47,648 nt of DNA from Anaerolineaceae bacterium (GCA_007693385.1 REDR01000094.1:1-47648), one strand, 5' to 3'; shown: positions 24,044 through 33,813, counted from the first letter of the stretch. A program made the numbers and translations. Notes: a model not told the origin generated them from the letters alone.

Positions 24044-24334
24044 TCATTCGCTTTCGCCGGTATGCGCGGCGATCAGCGCGTTCATCCTGTCGGCGACCAG
24101 CTTCTCAGCCTCGCCCGGCTCGGCATGGCGGCCTAGTGCCTTCTTGTCGAACAATACTTCCCCGTTGACTGTGACCTTAAAGACGCCACCGCTACCGACA
24201 ACCAGCTTTAATGAGCCGATATATGCTTCTAGCTCACGCTGTTTCAGAATTGTGTCCGCCAAACTGACGGCTCTTTCGGTGTGGCTTCAAGGCCCACAAT
24301 ATTCGATGATGATGTCGATGAATCCATCTTGCAT
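24044..24334 (-). CDS. SelW/Rdx-family selenoprotein with in-frame TGA (Sec16)
   Basis: Read from the ATG at 24334 (AAGGAG seven bases upstream) the frame gives MQDGFIDIIIEYCGP, then TGA at 24289-24287, then SHTERAVSLADTILKQREL and the rest of an Rdx/SelW protein, 96 residues including selenocysteine. Cys13-Gly-Pro-Sec16 is the CXXU redox motif of SelW, placed after the first beta strand as in the family; SGGVFKVTVNGEVLFDKKALGR is the conserved core. Without the TGA read-through the protein would start at an unsupported TTG and lack its active site. A SECIS-like hairpin follows the TGA at the right distance. The thioredoxin-like fold probably serves thiol/peroxide redox chemistry. Alternatives: pseudogene or an error changing TGT/TGC to TGA. 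Confidence 0.85.
24256..24270 (-). promoter_or_regulatory. Bacterial SECIS-like hairpin
   Basis: In the mRNA CCGUC (24270-24266) pairs with GGCGG (24260-24256), one U-G, around the loop AGUUU. The loop G is the second loop base and lies 22-23 bases after the UGA. This fits the described bacterial SECIS pattern (short stem, G in the first two loop bases, 16-37 bases after UGA), which recruits SelB with Sec-tRNA. Confidence 0.7.
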
Positions 24335-24365
24335 GATCTGTCTCCTTTTTGTGGACGGTCATCTA

Positions 24366-24371
24366 TTTATA
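24366..24371 (-). promoter_or_regulatory. Possible -10 box of the selenoprotein gene
   Basis: TATAAA on the minus strand about 32 bases before the ATG; no clear -35. It would give a leader of about 25 bases. Confidence 0.3.
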
Positions 24372-24489
24372 CCTTACCGCATCTACTGCCGTGTCACAAT
24401 ATCCGCACGGTATGCAATCGCGCCCGTTACGTTGGATTATTGCCAATAGTCTGAAAATGAATCTGATGAATCAGTTGGGCACGCCCGCA

Positions 24490-24498
24490 TGGTATGAT
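24490..24498 (+). promoter_or_regulatory. Possible extended -10 promoter of the first sensor kinase
   Basis: TGG-TATGAT is an extended -10 motif about 105 bases before the GTG of the kinase gene. A second candidate TATACT is at 24563-24568. The rest of the 24335-24603 gap holds a T-run at 24540-24547 with no stem before it and nothing else I can name. Confidence 0.3.
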
Positions 24499-24603
24499 AA
24501 TTCTAACGCTAAATACGTACTTATCATCTGACGTGGTAGTTTTTTTTAAGTAGAAAGTCCAATATACTAAAGTCAACAGCGTCGATAATCCGGAAGCCGC
24601 ATC

Positions 24604-27600
24604 GTGAAAGATTATACTGAACGTATACAACAGCTACAGATTTCACTCGCCACCGCGCTGACGTTTATATTGGCATTATTGACGGCTTATGCGCTGTTGC
24701 AGGCGAACGGTGTGCAGATGGGTGATTGGCGCACGTCGTCTTTCATCGCGTGGGGGGTTTGTCTGGTGGCTTACGCGCTATCGGAACGGCTGGCCGGTGA
24801 TATCGAAGGCGGCCTGTGGGCGGGTTATCTGCTGTTCTTCGGCATGGTGGTCATGCTGATCTTCGGCTGGGTGGCCTCCATGTTGATGATCTTGTTGGGC
24901 ACGGCGACCATTCGCTTTTTGTATTCGCGCTGGATGCCATTGGCTGGCAGTCGCCTGACCGCACAACAGGCATACAATACCGCTTATAAGCGTATCGCCA
25001 TTGTCGGCTGGTCGGTGTCCGGCGGGGCGTTGCTGTTGCATCTGGCGACGGCGGGGCGCAATGATTGGCACGCGGAAATCCTGCTGACGCTGGTCATCTG
25101 TGTGCTGTGTCTGGGGCTGACGCAATTGATCGGCCTGTTGCTGGTCGCCACACCACAAAATGACGTGCGCGGCTTCTTGCATCCCAACCAGTACCGCCGC
25201 CTGCCCGGTGAGGTGGTTCTGCTGGCGCTGATTATCCCGCTTGCGCTGGTTTACCGTGAGAACGGCGCGGTACTATTCGGCGCGGTGATCGGCATTCTGG
25301 CGGCGCAAGCCATCCGCCATCAGCAAATCGTCATGACAGAGGATGCCCTGCGGCGGCGCATCGCGGAATTGTCGATTATCAGCGATGTCAGCCAGCGCAT
25401 GAACGCCAGCCTTGTCACCGATGAGCTATATAATCGTCTGGCGGATTGGGCGTGCCAGATGAATTTTAACGCCTTCTTCATCGCGCTATCGGACGCCAGC
25501 AAGCACATCAGCTATCCACTCATCACGCGGGCGGCGCGGCGCTTTGACCAGAACACGCAACCGTTCAGCGATGACCACTTCCTGCATCAGATTATCCGGC
25601 AACACGGCGCGATCAACGGCGACATCGTGCCGACTTCGGAGCGCGTCACCGACGACGCCGGACGGCCTGCGCGGTTGTATCGCCTGCCGCTACAGGTGGG
25701 CGATAAGTCCGTCGGCTTGCTGGTCATCGTCGAGACGCTGACCGACGACGCGCCATCGTTAGGCCAATCCGCTTCGGAGGCGCTGGCGACACAAATCGGG
25801 CTATCCATCCGCAACGCGACATTATACGGGCGCACCGTCAAGCTGGCCGAAAGCCTGCAATACATCAATCATTCGGTGCAGGATGTACTATTCAATGCCG
25901 ACCAGCAAGGCGCGATTGACACCGCCTGTCATACGGTGATGACGGTGACCGCCGCTGTTGGCGCGGCGATCTTCACGCGGCAAGATGGCAAATTACGCTT
26001 CAACGCCGCTTTCGGCCTGACCGCCGCACATCGCCAGCACTATCAGGAAGGCCGCCACCTGCCTATCGTGCAGGACGCCGCGCTATTCTACCATGATCTG
26101 CGCCTTGTCGAGATGTCCACGCCGTACCACGCGCTGATGACCGACGGCGAATTCGTCGCGGTGGCGCAGGTGCCTTTGATGTCGGCGCATAACATCACCG
26201 GCTTGATGGTTGTCTTTCATGCCGAGCCGCATCTGTACCACGATGCCGAGCGCGAATTGCTGGGCACGGTGGCGCATCAACTGGTCACGGCGATGGACAA
26301 CGCCTATTTGCTGACCACGCTGGAGAGTTACGCGCTGGAGCAGACCCAGCTATTGCATCTGTCGCGCATGTCGTCGTCCAGCCTTGATTTAGAGAATATG
26401 GTGATGGCGGTGGTGCGCGTCGTCCAGCACATGCTCCGCGTGAAATGGGTGGGCATCGGGCTGATGGCGGACGACGGCGAATCGGTGCAGTTATACCACG
26501 TTGACTCGCCACATCCGCAAATAATCCCGCTTGCACGGTGGCCGGAACTCGATGCCGCCTGCAAGCTGGGCGATACCACCTTCATCACCATTGAACGCGC
26601 CGACAACGGCCTATCACACAATATGCGCGATTGGCTTCACGCGCAGAAGTTGGAATCGCTGGGCGCGATGGTGATGCGCGTCGATGAGCGCACGGTGGGC
26701 GTGCTGTTGCTGGGGCAGGCTTTCCGCTATCGCTTCACCGATAGCGAAGCCCGCCTGCTGGAAGTCGCCCGTAACCAGATCGCCACGCAGGTTTATAACG
26801 CGCTACAGTATCGCCAGACGCAAGAATCGCTGACCTTGCGCTTGCAACAACTGGGCTTGATCGAGAGCATCGCGCAACAGATGGCCGGTGCGCTCAACAT
26901 TGAATCGCTGACGCGCAGTTTGTTACAGGCGTCCTTGCATGTGACGATGGCTGATATGGCGGCGCTGTCTCTGCTGACTAAAGCTGGTGATGTACAGGTG
27001 ATGATGCTTCAAGTTGAGCCGGGCGCTAACGAGCCGATATTTACCAACGTCCACCGGATGCCGTCCGGCGGTACGGTGTTGGAGGTATTCGACACCGGCC
27101 AGACGTTGCTCATACCGGACAACAGCAAGCACGCCGCATATATTGACGCGCTGGGGCGCACGTATCACTCGTCGCTGGTGTTGCCGTTGATTCACAATGA
27201 TGTGGTGATCGGCGTGCTGAATCTGGAAAGCGACAGACACGACTATTTCAGCTACGATCAGGCGACGTTCCTCAGCAGTCTGGCCGGGCACGCCGTCGTC
27301 AGCATCCAGAACACCTATTTGTTGCAGGAACGGCAAGACCAGATCGAGATGCTGGACGCATTGCGGGCGCTCTCGGTGCGGTTGTCGGTTGAACTCAACG
27401 AAGAAGTCGCGTTGAAAGCGATCCTCAAGACCGCGATGGATGTCTTGCGCGGTCATGCGGTGGTGCTGGTACATTTTGACCGCGACGACGAGACGTTCAG
27501 CACGCACATGACGCTAGGCCGCGATGCTTATGTGCGCGTCCTCAATGACTACATCACGTTTGTCGCGCTGGAATCCATCTATACCGGCGAAGTGACCATC

Positions 27601-28902
27601 CAGACGTATGAAGATGATCCGTCGTGCCGGGCGGTGATCGCCATTCCGGTTAAAGCGGACGACAAAGTGCATCTGCTGGGGGTGATGACCCCGGATTGGC
27701 CGCGTGATAACGACCTGAACACCGCGACGTTAATCGGCATTCAGGCGGTGGCTTATCTGCAAAATGTCGCGCTTCATCATCGCATCCGCGCCCAGAATAG
27801 CCGGATGCAGACTATTCTCGACTCGGTGCAGGATGGCTTGATCCTGTTCCACCCGTCCGGCGTGATTATCGACGTGAACAACAGCGCTTCTAACTTGCTC
27901 GGCGTCGATTTGCACGGTTACGTCGGGCGTCCGGTGGATGGCGAGTTGCTGGCGTTCGTGCAGAGGAATACGCCGTCGGGCAGATCGCCGGAGTTGCCGA
28001 CTTTGCTACAGACGATAGCCACCCACCTGCGTGATCGCTCCGGTGGCGTTGTGGCCGGTGCGATGGAGGTCTGGCGGCCAGATGGCACGCGCTATCTGCA
28101 CCATGTTAGCGCCCCGGTGCTGGATGGTCAGGGCGGGTTCGCCGGACGCTTGCTGGCGCTCCGCGACGTGACGGAGTCGCAACAACTGGCCGCCTACCGT
28201 GACGAAATCGCCAGTATGGTTGTGCATGATTTGCGCGGGCCGCTTGGCTCGGTCATCACCAGTCTGGACGTTCTACGCGAATGCATCGTAGAAGGCGGTG
28301 ACCTGCAAGACGCGCTGGAATTGCTGGGGTTGTTGACCAATAGCGGCAACCGGATGCTCAATCTGGTCAATACGTTGCTGGATGTCTCCAAGCTGGAACA
28401 GCGCCGCATGATGATTGATCCGGTGCGGGCGTCGCTGGCGGACATGGTGCGCGAGGCGCTGGATTCGCTGAAGGGCTGGATTGACGAGGGCAATCTGACC
28501 GTCAACATCGACATCCCGCCGGATTTGCCCGATGTGTTCGCCGATGCCGGTAAGATTCAGCGCGTGCTGATTAATCTGCTGGATAACGCGATGCGCTACG
28601 CGCCGGACGACGGCGAAGTGCTGGTGCGGGCGATGTCCGATGACGGCAAAATTCGCGTGCTGGTGGCCGATAGCGGTAACGGCATTCCCGAAGACAAGGC
28701 GACGCACGTCTTCGGAAAATTCGTGCAGGGCGATTCCGACCACGAAATGCAACGGCGCGGTCAACGCGGTAGCGGACTCGGCCTGACCTATTGCTATCTG
28801 GCGCTGGACGCACACGGCGAAAAAATCTGGATTGACCACCAGAATAGCCCGTTACGCGGCGCGTGCTTCGTGTTCAAGTTGCCGCAATATGTCGCTGATT
28901 GA
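24604..28902 (+). CDS. Giant membrane sensor histidine kinase, multi-GAF/PAS
   Basis: 1432 residues, GTG start. Seven to eight TM segments within 12-240 form a membrane sensor; then about five GAF-type domains in tandem (from about 255 to 1100; for example LAESLQYINHSV, QQMAGALNIESL, and LRALSVRLSVELNEE starts), a PAS domain at about 1130-1200 (ILDSVQDGLILFHPSG), HisKA with phospho-acceptor His1208 in VVHDLRGPLG, and a HATPase_c domain (N box INLLDNAMRYAP, G boxes VADSGNGIPED and GSGLGLTY). No receiver domain. GAF domains bind cyclic nucleotides, haem or small ligands; the signal is unknown. Tandem with a second kinase 64 bases downstream that has the same plan; no response regulator nearby. 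Confidence 0.95.
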   Translation: MKDYTERIQQLQISLATALTFILALLTAYALLQANGVQMGDWRTSSFIAWGVCLVAYALSERLAGDIEGGLWAGYLLFFGMVVMLIFGWVASMLMILLGTATIRFLYSRWMPLAGSRLTAQQAYNTAYKRIAIVGWSVSGGALLLHLATAGRNDWHAEILLTLVICVLCLGLTQLIGLLLVATPQNDVRGFLHPNQYRRLPGEVVLLALIIPLALVYRENGAVLFGAVIGILAAQAIRHQQIVMTEDALRRRIAELSIISDVSQRMNASLVTDELYNRLADWACQMNFNAFFIALSDASKHISYPLITRAARRFDQNTQPFSDDHFLHQIIRQHGAINGDIVPTSERVTDDAGRPARLYRLPLQVGDKSVGLLVIVETLTDDAPSLGQSASEALATQIGLSIRNATLYGRTVKLAESLQYINHSVQDVLFNADQQGAIDTACHTVMTVTAAVGAAIFTRQDGKLRFNAAFGLTAAHRQHYQEGRHLPIVQDAALFYHDLRLVEMSTPYHALMTDGEFVAVAQVPLMSAHNITGLMVVFHAEPHLYHDAERELLGTVAHQLVTAMDNAYLLTTLESYALEQTQLLHLSRMSSSSLDLENMVMAVVRVVQHMLRVKWVGIGLMADDGESVQLYHVDSPHPQIIPLARWPELDAACKLGDTTFITIERADNGLSHNMRDWLHAQKLESLGAMVMRVDERTVGVLLLGQAFRYRFTDSEARLLEVARNQIATQVYNALQYRQTQESLTLRLQQLGLIESIAQQMAGALNIESLTRSLLQASLHVTMADMAALSLLTKAGDVQVMMLQVEPGANEPIFTNVHRMPSGGTVLEVFDTGQTLLIPDNSKHAAYIDALGRTYHSSLVLPLIHNDVVIGVLNLESDRHDYFSYDQATFLSSLAGHAVVSIQNTYLLQERQDQIEMLDALRALSVRLSVELNEEVALKAILKTAMDVLRGHAVVLVHFDRDDETFSTHMTLGRDAYVRVLNDYITFVALESIYTGEVTIQTYEDDPSCRAVIAIPVKADDKVHLLGVMTPDWPRDNDLNTATLIGIQAVAYLQNVALHHRIRAQNSRMQTILDSVQDGLILFHPSGVIIDVNNSASNLLGVDLHGYVGRPVDGELLAFVQRNTPSGRSPELPTLLQTIATHLRDRSGGVVAGAMEVWRPDGTRYLHHVSAPVLDGQGGFAGRLLALRDVTESQQLAAYRDEIASMVVHDLRGPLGSVITSLDVLRECIVEGGDLQDALELLGLLTNSGNRMLNLVNTLLDVSKLEQRRMMIDPVRASLADMVREALDSLKGWIDEGNLTVNIDIPPDLPDVFADAGKIQRVLINLLDNAMRYAPDDGEVLVRAMSDDGKIRVLVADSGNGIPEDKATHVFGKFVQGDSDHEMQRRGQRGSGLGLTYCYLALDAHGEKIWIDHQNSPLRGACFVFKLPQYVAD

Positions 28903-28966
28903 TCGCCTTGCACATCCCACCTTACTTCATTGTTTTTTCCGCCTGCTATGCGGTACACTATCAGAT

Positions 28967-31900
28967 ATGAAAGATATAAAAACGCACCTGTCACCACAAA
29001 CCGAGTCTTCACGATTCGCGTTACGCTATCGGGCATTATTGCAGATGACGCCCGTCATTATCGCACTGACCGCGCTAGTTCTGCTGATGTCGAATATACC
29101 GGACGGCGATCTGCTGGCCGCCTACGGTCTGTATGCGCTGGTCTACGCGGCGCTGACCGGCTTCGCGCTGTATTTCGCGGTGTTGCTCTCCGGCGCGATG
29201 CTCGGCCCGGCACATGCTGGCGGCATGGTGGCTTTTTTATCGCTACCGGCGGATGTCGTGCCGTTGTCGCTGTGGGCGGTGACGGCGGGGGCGCTGGTCG
29301 GCGTGCTGGTGCGTTATGTCCACAAACCGGCGGGCGCGGCGTTCGATTGGCGCAAGCGTGCGATAGATGCTGTGATGGTGACATCGCGCATCACGATCAG
29401 CTTCGCGGTGGCCGCCGCGATTTACCTGAGTACCGGCGCGGCTCTGCCGATGGATACCGGCCTGTGGGTGGCCGATAGCGCCCAATTGCTGGCGCTTTTC
29501 GTCTATGTGCTGGCTTACTTTTTGATCTATACCGCGATCTACACGCTAGAGTTATACGTCAATCGCCAGCCCGTCGGCTACATCCTCAAACACAACCGCA
29601 TGATGATAACCGCCATTCTGGTGTTGCCGGTGCCGTTCGCCATCCTCAGCGCGGAAGTCACCCGCGATTTGTTCCAACCGGCGGGGGTGATCGGCGCGGC
29701 GTCGATGGCGCTCATCTTCATCGGCCTGCACGGACTCAGCCGTTCCGAGCAACAGACGCGCCGCCAACTGGACGAGATGACGACGCTCTCCACCGTCACG
29801 CGGGCGATGCGCTCGCATCTGGACATCCACGAACTACTAGAGACGATTTACTCGCAGGTCATCACGCAATTCGACGTGAGTGACTTCACATTGCTACTCT
29901 ACAGCGATGATCGCCTGCGCCATGTGCTGGTATTGCGGGACGGCGAACGGCGCGAAGAGGTCACGCTCGATGATCTGGATGATCGCGGGTTGTTGCGCTA
30001 TGTGTTGGACGAACGGCGGGCGCTGTTTTTGCTGGACGACAACGAGCGCAAAGCGTTTGAAGAGCGCCACAAGATAACCGCCGCCTGTGCGTGTCAGGCG
30101 TGGCTGGGCGTGCCGCTAGTGCTGGGCGTCACCGGCTACGGCGTGATAGCGATGGCGCTACGGACGCCGAACGGCGCATTCACCGTCAATGATACGCGCC
30201 TGCTGTCCATCGTGGCCGATAGCGCCTGCATCGCCATTGAGAACGCGGTGTTGTTCAGCCGCCAGAAAGAACGCGCCGCCCGCCTCTCGACGCTCAACCG
30301 CGTCTCGACGATGCTCTCCGGCACGCTATCGGCGGAGAAAGTGCTGGATACCGTGATCGAGTCGGCGCGGGTGCTGGGCGAGGCGCAGGCCGTCGCGCTG
30401 TATCTGTATATGGATGACGACGACGACACGTTATCGCCATCACTAGCGAGCGCTCATGGCATGGGTGAGGGCTTCGCCTCCGCCGCGCCGGAACCGATGT
30501 TGATTGACGGCAATCCCCTATACGAGAAGTATCTGCTGGCGGTGGGCGATATACTCGAAGACGCGGGCGCGTCGCATCTGCGCGGCGTCATGGAGGCCGA
30601 CAGCCTGCGCTCGCTGGTGGAAATCCCGCTTTTCGTCGGGCAGTCGCCGGTGGGCGTGCTGGTTATCTTCTACACCGCGCCGCAACGCTACAGCGAGGAA
30701 CGGCTGGAAATTCTGCGGGCGTTCGGCACACAGGCGGCGCAAGCCATCAATAACTCACGCGCTTATGCTGTCGCTAACGAGGCGTTCCAGCGTAGCGTGG
30801 AGCAATTGCTGGCGCTGGCCGGTATTGGCCGCCGCCTGACGGCCAGCGTTAACCTGCGGGCGATCTGTGATCTGGTGCTGGAGCATGTGATGGATTCCAC
30901 GCACGCGCAGGCCGGATTAGTGCTGTTGCTACCCGACGCCGACTCGCCGCGTGTGTTATCACACACCACCGTTGACCGCGATATGATGGTCGATCTCAGC
31001 GTGGCCGAAGCCGGCATCACGCGGCGCGTACTGGACTCCGGCAAGATGGAGCGCATCGACGATGTATTTCTGGAAAGCTGGTTTGAGGATAATCCGCGCT
31101 TGATCGCGCCTACCCGCGCACAATTGGCGGTGCCGATCTTGCGCGGCGCGGATACGCTGGGCGTCATCATGGTGGAGAGCGTCCGCGCTAATGGCTTCAG
31201 CGAAGAGGACAGTCACTTCGTCGCGCAGGTGGCGAATCAGGCGGTCATCGCCATTGATAACGCCCGCCTTTTCGAGCGCATCACACAGGCGCGGGATCGC
31301 TTGCAGGTGATTCTCGACACGATGGAGGAGGCGCTACTGTTGATTGATGATCGCGGGCGCATCGCGCTGGCGAACCCGCGTTTGATGAGCTTGCTGGATA
31401 TATCGCCTTCTGACTTGATCGAGCGCGAAATCGGCGACGCGGCGGACGACACCGCGCTTGATCTGCCCGCCCGTATGGGATTCGCGGGGGCGGACGACCT
31501 GCTCGAACTGGTGCAGAAGATCGGCGTGGAAAATGCGTGGCCGGAATACCCGCCGCATCTGTATATGGTGTCGATGGCGGACGGCGGGCGGCGCTATATT
31601 CAGCGTTACATCATTCCGGTGCTGGATGAATCCATCCAGACGATGGGCGTCTTGCTGGTCTTTTACGATAAGACGCACGAGCAAGAGCTAAGCCGCACCC
31701 GCGAAGAACTGATGCGGATGATCGTGCATGACCTCCGCGCCCCGTTGCTGGCCGTCGTCACCGGCCTGCGCTTGATCGAGCGTTACGTACCGGCGGATAA
31801 TCCGGCTTATGAGGTGGTGCAGTCCACCGCGCAGAGTAGCCGTCAGGCGGTACATAAGCTATTGAGCCGCGTTGATAGCCTGCTGGACATCGCCAAGATG

Positions 31901-32398
31901 CAAAGCGGGCGCTTGACGATTGACCGCGCCCCGGTGCATCTGCGCGATGTGGTGGATGCCGTCGGCGCTGAGTTAAGGCCACTGGCGCAAGACCTTGAAA
32001 TCAGCATTGAGGCCGACATCCCGCCTGATTTGCCCGCGCTGTACGTAGACCGCGATAAGGTGGAGCGCCTACTGCTGAATCTGCTGGATAACGCGCTCAA
32101 GTATAGCCCGACGCGGCAGAAAGTCATCGTGCGGGCGAACGTGCAAACCGAGTCCGACGCATCCGGCTTCGTCCGTGTGCAGGTGATTGATCGCGGGCCG
32201 GGCATCCCGTCGGAGTATCGCGGGACGCTGTTCGATAGCTTCGTGCAGGTGCAGGGCAATCATAACGTGCGGCGCGGCTTCGGGCTGGGGCTGTCGTTCT
32301 GTCGCATGGTGGCGGAGGCGCACGGCGGCCACATCTGGCTAGAAGACAATCAACCGGCGGGCAGTATCTTCGCGTTTACCCTACCGCTTTGTGAATAA
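28967..32398 (+). CDS. Second membrane sensor histidine kinase, multi-GAF/PAS
   Basis: 1143 residues from the ATG at 28967; the frame is open further upstream but that part overlaps the previous kinase. N-terminal TM region of about six to eight helices (20-250), three or more GAF domains (about 280-760; MTTLSTVTRAMRSHLDIHELL, RVSTMLSGTLSAEKVL, GIGRRLTASVNLRAI), a PAS-like domain (ILDTMEEALLLIDDRGRI), HisKA with His921 in IVHDLRAPLL, and HATPase_c (LLNLLDNALKYSP, DRGPGIPSE, GFGLGLSFC). The same order as its neighbour suggests an old tandem duplication that has diverged. No clear Shine-Dalgarno; a weak TTGTTT-18-TACACT promoter may lie at 28930-28959. Confidence 0.94.
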   Translation: MKDIKTHLSPQTESSRFALRYRALLQMTPVIIALTALVLLMSNIPDGDLLAAYGLYALVYAALTGFALYFAVLLSGAMLGPAHAGGMVAFLSLPADVVPLSLWAVTAGALVGVLVRYVHKPAGAAFDWRKRAIDAVMVTSRITISFAVAAAIYLSTGAALPMDTGLWVADSAQLLALFVYVLAYFLIYTAIYTLELYVNRQPVGYILKHNRMMITAILVLPVPFAILSAEVTRDLFQPAGVIGAASMALIFIGLHGLSRSEQQTRRQLDEMTTLSTVTRAMRSHLDIHELLETIYSQVITQFDVSDFTLLLYSDDRLRHVLVLRDGERREEVTLDDLDDRGLLRYVLDERRALFLLDDNERKAFEERHKITAACACQAWLGVPLVLGVTGYGVIAMALRTPNGAFTVNDTRLLSIVADSACIAIENAVLFSRQKERAARLSTLNRVSTMLSGTLSAEKVLDTVIESARVLGEAQAVALYLYMDDDDDTLSPSLASAHGMGEGFASAAPEPMLIDGNPLYEKYLLAVGDILEDAGASHLRGVMEADSLRSLVEIPLFVGQSPVGVLVIFYTAPQRYSEERLEILRAFGTQAAQAINNSRAYAVANEAFQRSVEQLLALAGIGRRLTASVNLRAICDLVLEHVMDSTHAQAGLVLLLPDADSPRVLSHTTVDRDMMVDLSVAEAGITRRVLDSGKMERIDDVFLESWFEDNPRLIAPTRAQLAVPILRGADTLGVIMVESVRANGFSEEDSHFVAQVANQAVIAIDNARLFERITQARDRLQVILDTMEEALLLIDDRGRIALANPRLMSLLDISPSDLIEREIGDAADDTALDLPARMGFAGADDLLELVQKIGVENAWPEYPPHLYMVSMADGGRRYIQRYIIPVLDESIQTMGVLLVFYDKTHEQELSRTREELMRMIVHDLRAPLLAVVTGLRLIERYVPADNPAYEVVQSTAQSSRQAVHKLLSRVDSLLDIAKMQSGRLTIDRAPVHLRDVVDAVGAELRPLAQDLEISIEADIPPDLPALYVDRDKVERLLLNLLDNALKYSPTRQKVIVRANVQTESDASGFVRVQVIDRGPGIPSEYRGTLFDSFVQVQGNHNVRRGFGLGLSFCRMVAEAHGGHIWLEDNQPAGSIFAFTLPLCE

Positions 32399-32433
32399 TC
32401 TATCACCCGATGCAAAGAAGGGATAAAAACGAT

Positions 32434-33813
32434 ATGCGTTATTTCTTGATAATCTTAGCTCTGCTGGGCGTGATGGTGGGCGGCGTGCTGGCCGACACGG
32501 ACTCCGCCGATGAACTGCCGGTGCCGGTCATGATCGAGACGGCAGACGTACGCTTGACCGCCGAAGGCGAGTATGTGCTGGTCATCGACGGGGTGTTAGG
32601 TACAGGATGCGATTATCCGGTGAATGTTCAACAGGTGATTGAATCCGGCGTGCTGTATGTCGATGTCTACCAGATGATGCCGGTTGACATATTCTGCCCG
32701 ATGGTGATTGTGCCCTACAACGACGCGATCAAGCTGGATGTGGTGCGCGGCGTGACCGCGATCATCGTCAACGATGAATTGACGTTTGATCTGCCCGCCG
32801 CGCAAAGCGCCGAACCCGACGCGGAGCGCATCTTTTCCACCGTCGAGCGCGTTGAAGTGCCGGACGCGGACGGCGTTCTGCGTTTTTCCGGCTTTCATCC
32901 TGATGGCTGTGATGTCGATGTGCAGATCGTCGGGCACATGCTGGCTGAGGATTGGCTGGTCGTTGATGTGTTCCGCGATGTGCCGTTCGGTATCGCCTGC
33001 ACGATGAATATTCCGCCCTTCAGCGCCGAGATTGATCTGGACGATCTGCTGTGGGACGATCCCGACGCTGAAGAACCGGTCGCGCTAGACGCCGACGCGC
33101 TCCGCTTGATCGAAGTGAACGATATTGCGTTATTGTGGTCGGCGGATGCGGCGGAATGGCAGACCGCCGAGCGTGAAGTCCCGCTCATCCTGACGGTAGA
33201 CGCGGAGACGGACGCGCCCGCGCTGGTGGTCAGTATGCTGTTTGATGCGACCTGCGATGATGTGCCGGTGCGCTGGTGGACACGTCCGGCTCTCGCGCCG
33301 GATACTTTCGATGTCGCCGTCTATCGCGTGCTGGCGAATGACGCCGACTGTGACGACGATCCGCTAACCGTCCGCGCCCGCGTCGAATTCTCCGATGATC
33401 TGCCGCCCGGACGCTACGATTACCGCTTCGTGATCGGTGCGGGGGCTGGTCTGGACGATGGCGAGGCGCTGACCGGCGATCTGCTGGTGCCGCGCCCGCG
33501 CCCGCCACAGGTTGACCTGTCAACGCGCAGTCCGCACGTTCTGGAAGGCATCACCGTGACGGTATCCGCCGACCGCACAGTAATCCTATTCGTGGATGGC
33601 TACATCCCCGATGGTTGCGAGACGGAAGCGATAGTCGATGTGGCGCAAGAGGACAGGCATTTTGATGTGACGATCTACCGCGTGATTCCGGCGGGCGTCG
33701 CCTGCCCGATGGTGATCGTCCCCTTCTCCAAGTCGGTCGATCTCGGCCAACTCGAAGCCGGGGACTACACATTGACGATCAACGGCGAGGATTTGACATT
33801 CCGCGTGGACTGA
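32434..33813 (+). CDS. Secreted protein with four paired-cysteine modules
   Basis: 459 residues from the ATG at 32434 (AAGAAGGG upstream). A signal peptide (RYFLIILALLGVMVGGVLA) is cut after Ala20. The mature protein has four related beta-rich modules, each with two Cys about 30 residues apart: Cys59/88, 159/189, 274/306 and 395/424, set in patterns such as GxGC-YPVNVQQ then FCPMVIVPYN, and DGCETEAIVD then ACPMVIVPFS. Each pair probably makes a disulfide outside the cell. Modules 1, 2 and 4 are closest. Not recognised as a named family. It lies 35 bases after the second kinase and may be co-transcribed, perhaps as its extracytoplasmic partner (inference). Confidence 0.82.
   Translation: MRYFLIILALLGVMVGGVLADTDSADELPVPVMIETADVRLTAEGEYVLVIDGVLGTGCDYPVNVQQVIESGVLYVDVYQMMPVDIFCPMVIVPYNDAIKLDVVRGVTAIIVNDELTFDLPAAQSAEPDAERIFSTVERVEVPDADGVLRFSGFHPDGCDVDVQIVGHMLAEDWLVVDVFRDVPFGIACTMNIPPFSAEIDLDDLLWDDPDAEEPVALDADALRLIEVNDIALLWSADAAEWQTAEREVPLILTVDAETDAPALVVSMLFDATCDDVPVRWWTRPALAPDTFDVAVYRVLANDADCDDDPLTVRARVEFSDDLPPGRYDYRFVIGAGAGLDDGEALTGDLLVPRPRPPQVDLSTRSPHVLEGITVTVSADRTVILFVDGYIPDGCETEAIVDVAQEDRHFDVTIYRVIPAGVACPMVIVPFSKSVDLGQLEAGDYTLTINGEDLTFRVD

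Noticed and set aside
24044-24262. 72-residue gene starting at TTG 24262
   Set aside because: No ribosome binding site and it lacks the CXXC/U active site of its own family; the ATG at 24334 read through the TGA explains the sequence better.
24287-24289. TGA read as Trp (recoded genome)
   Set aside because: Many genes here end in TGA at proper domain ends, so the standard code holds.
24540-24547. Run of T as a terminator
   Set aside because: No stem precedes it on either strand.
28832-28966. Longer start for the second sensor kinase
   Set aside because: Would overlap the coding end of the first kinase by 71 bases and adds no known domain.
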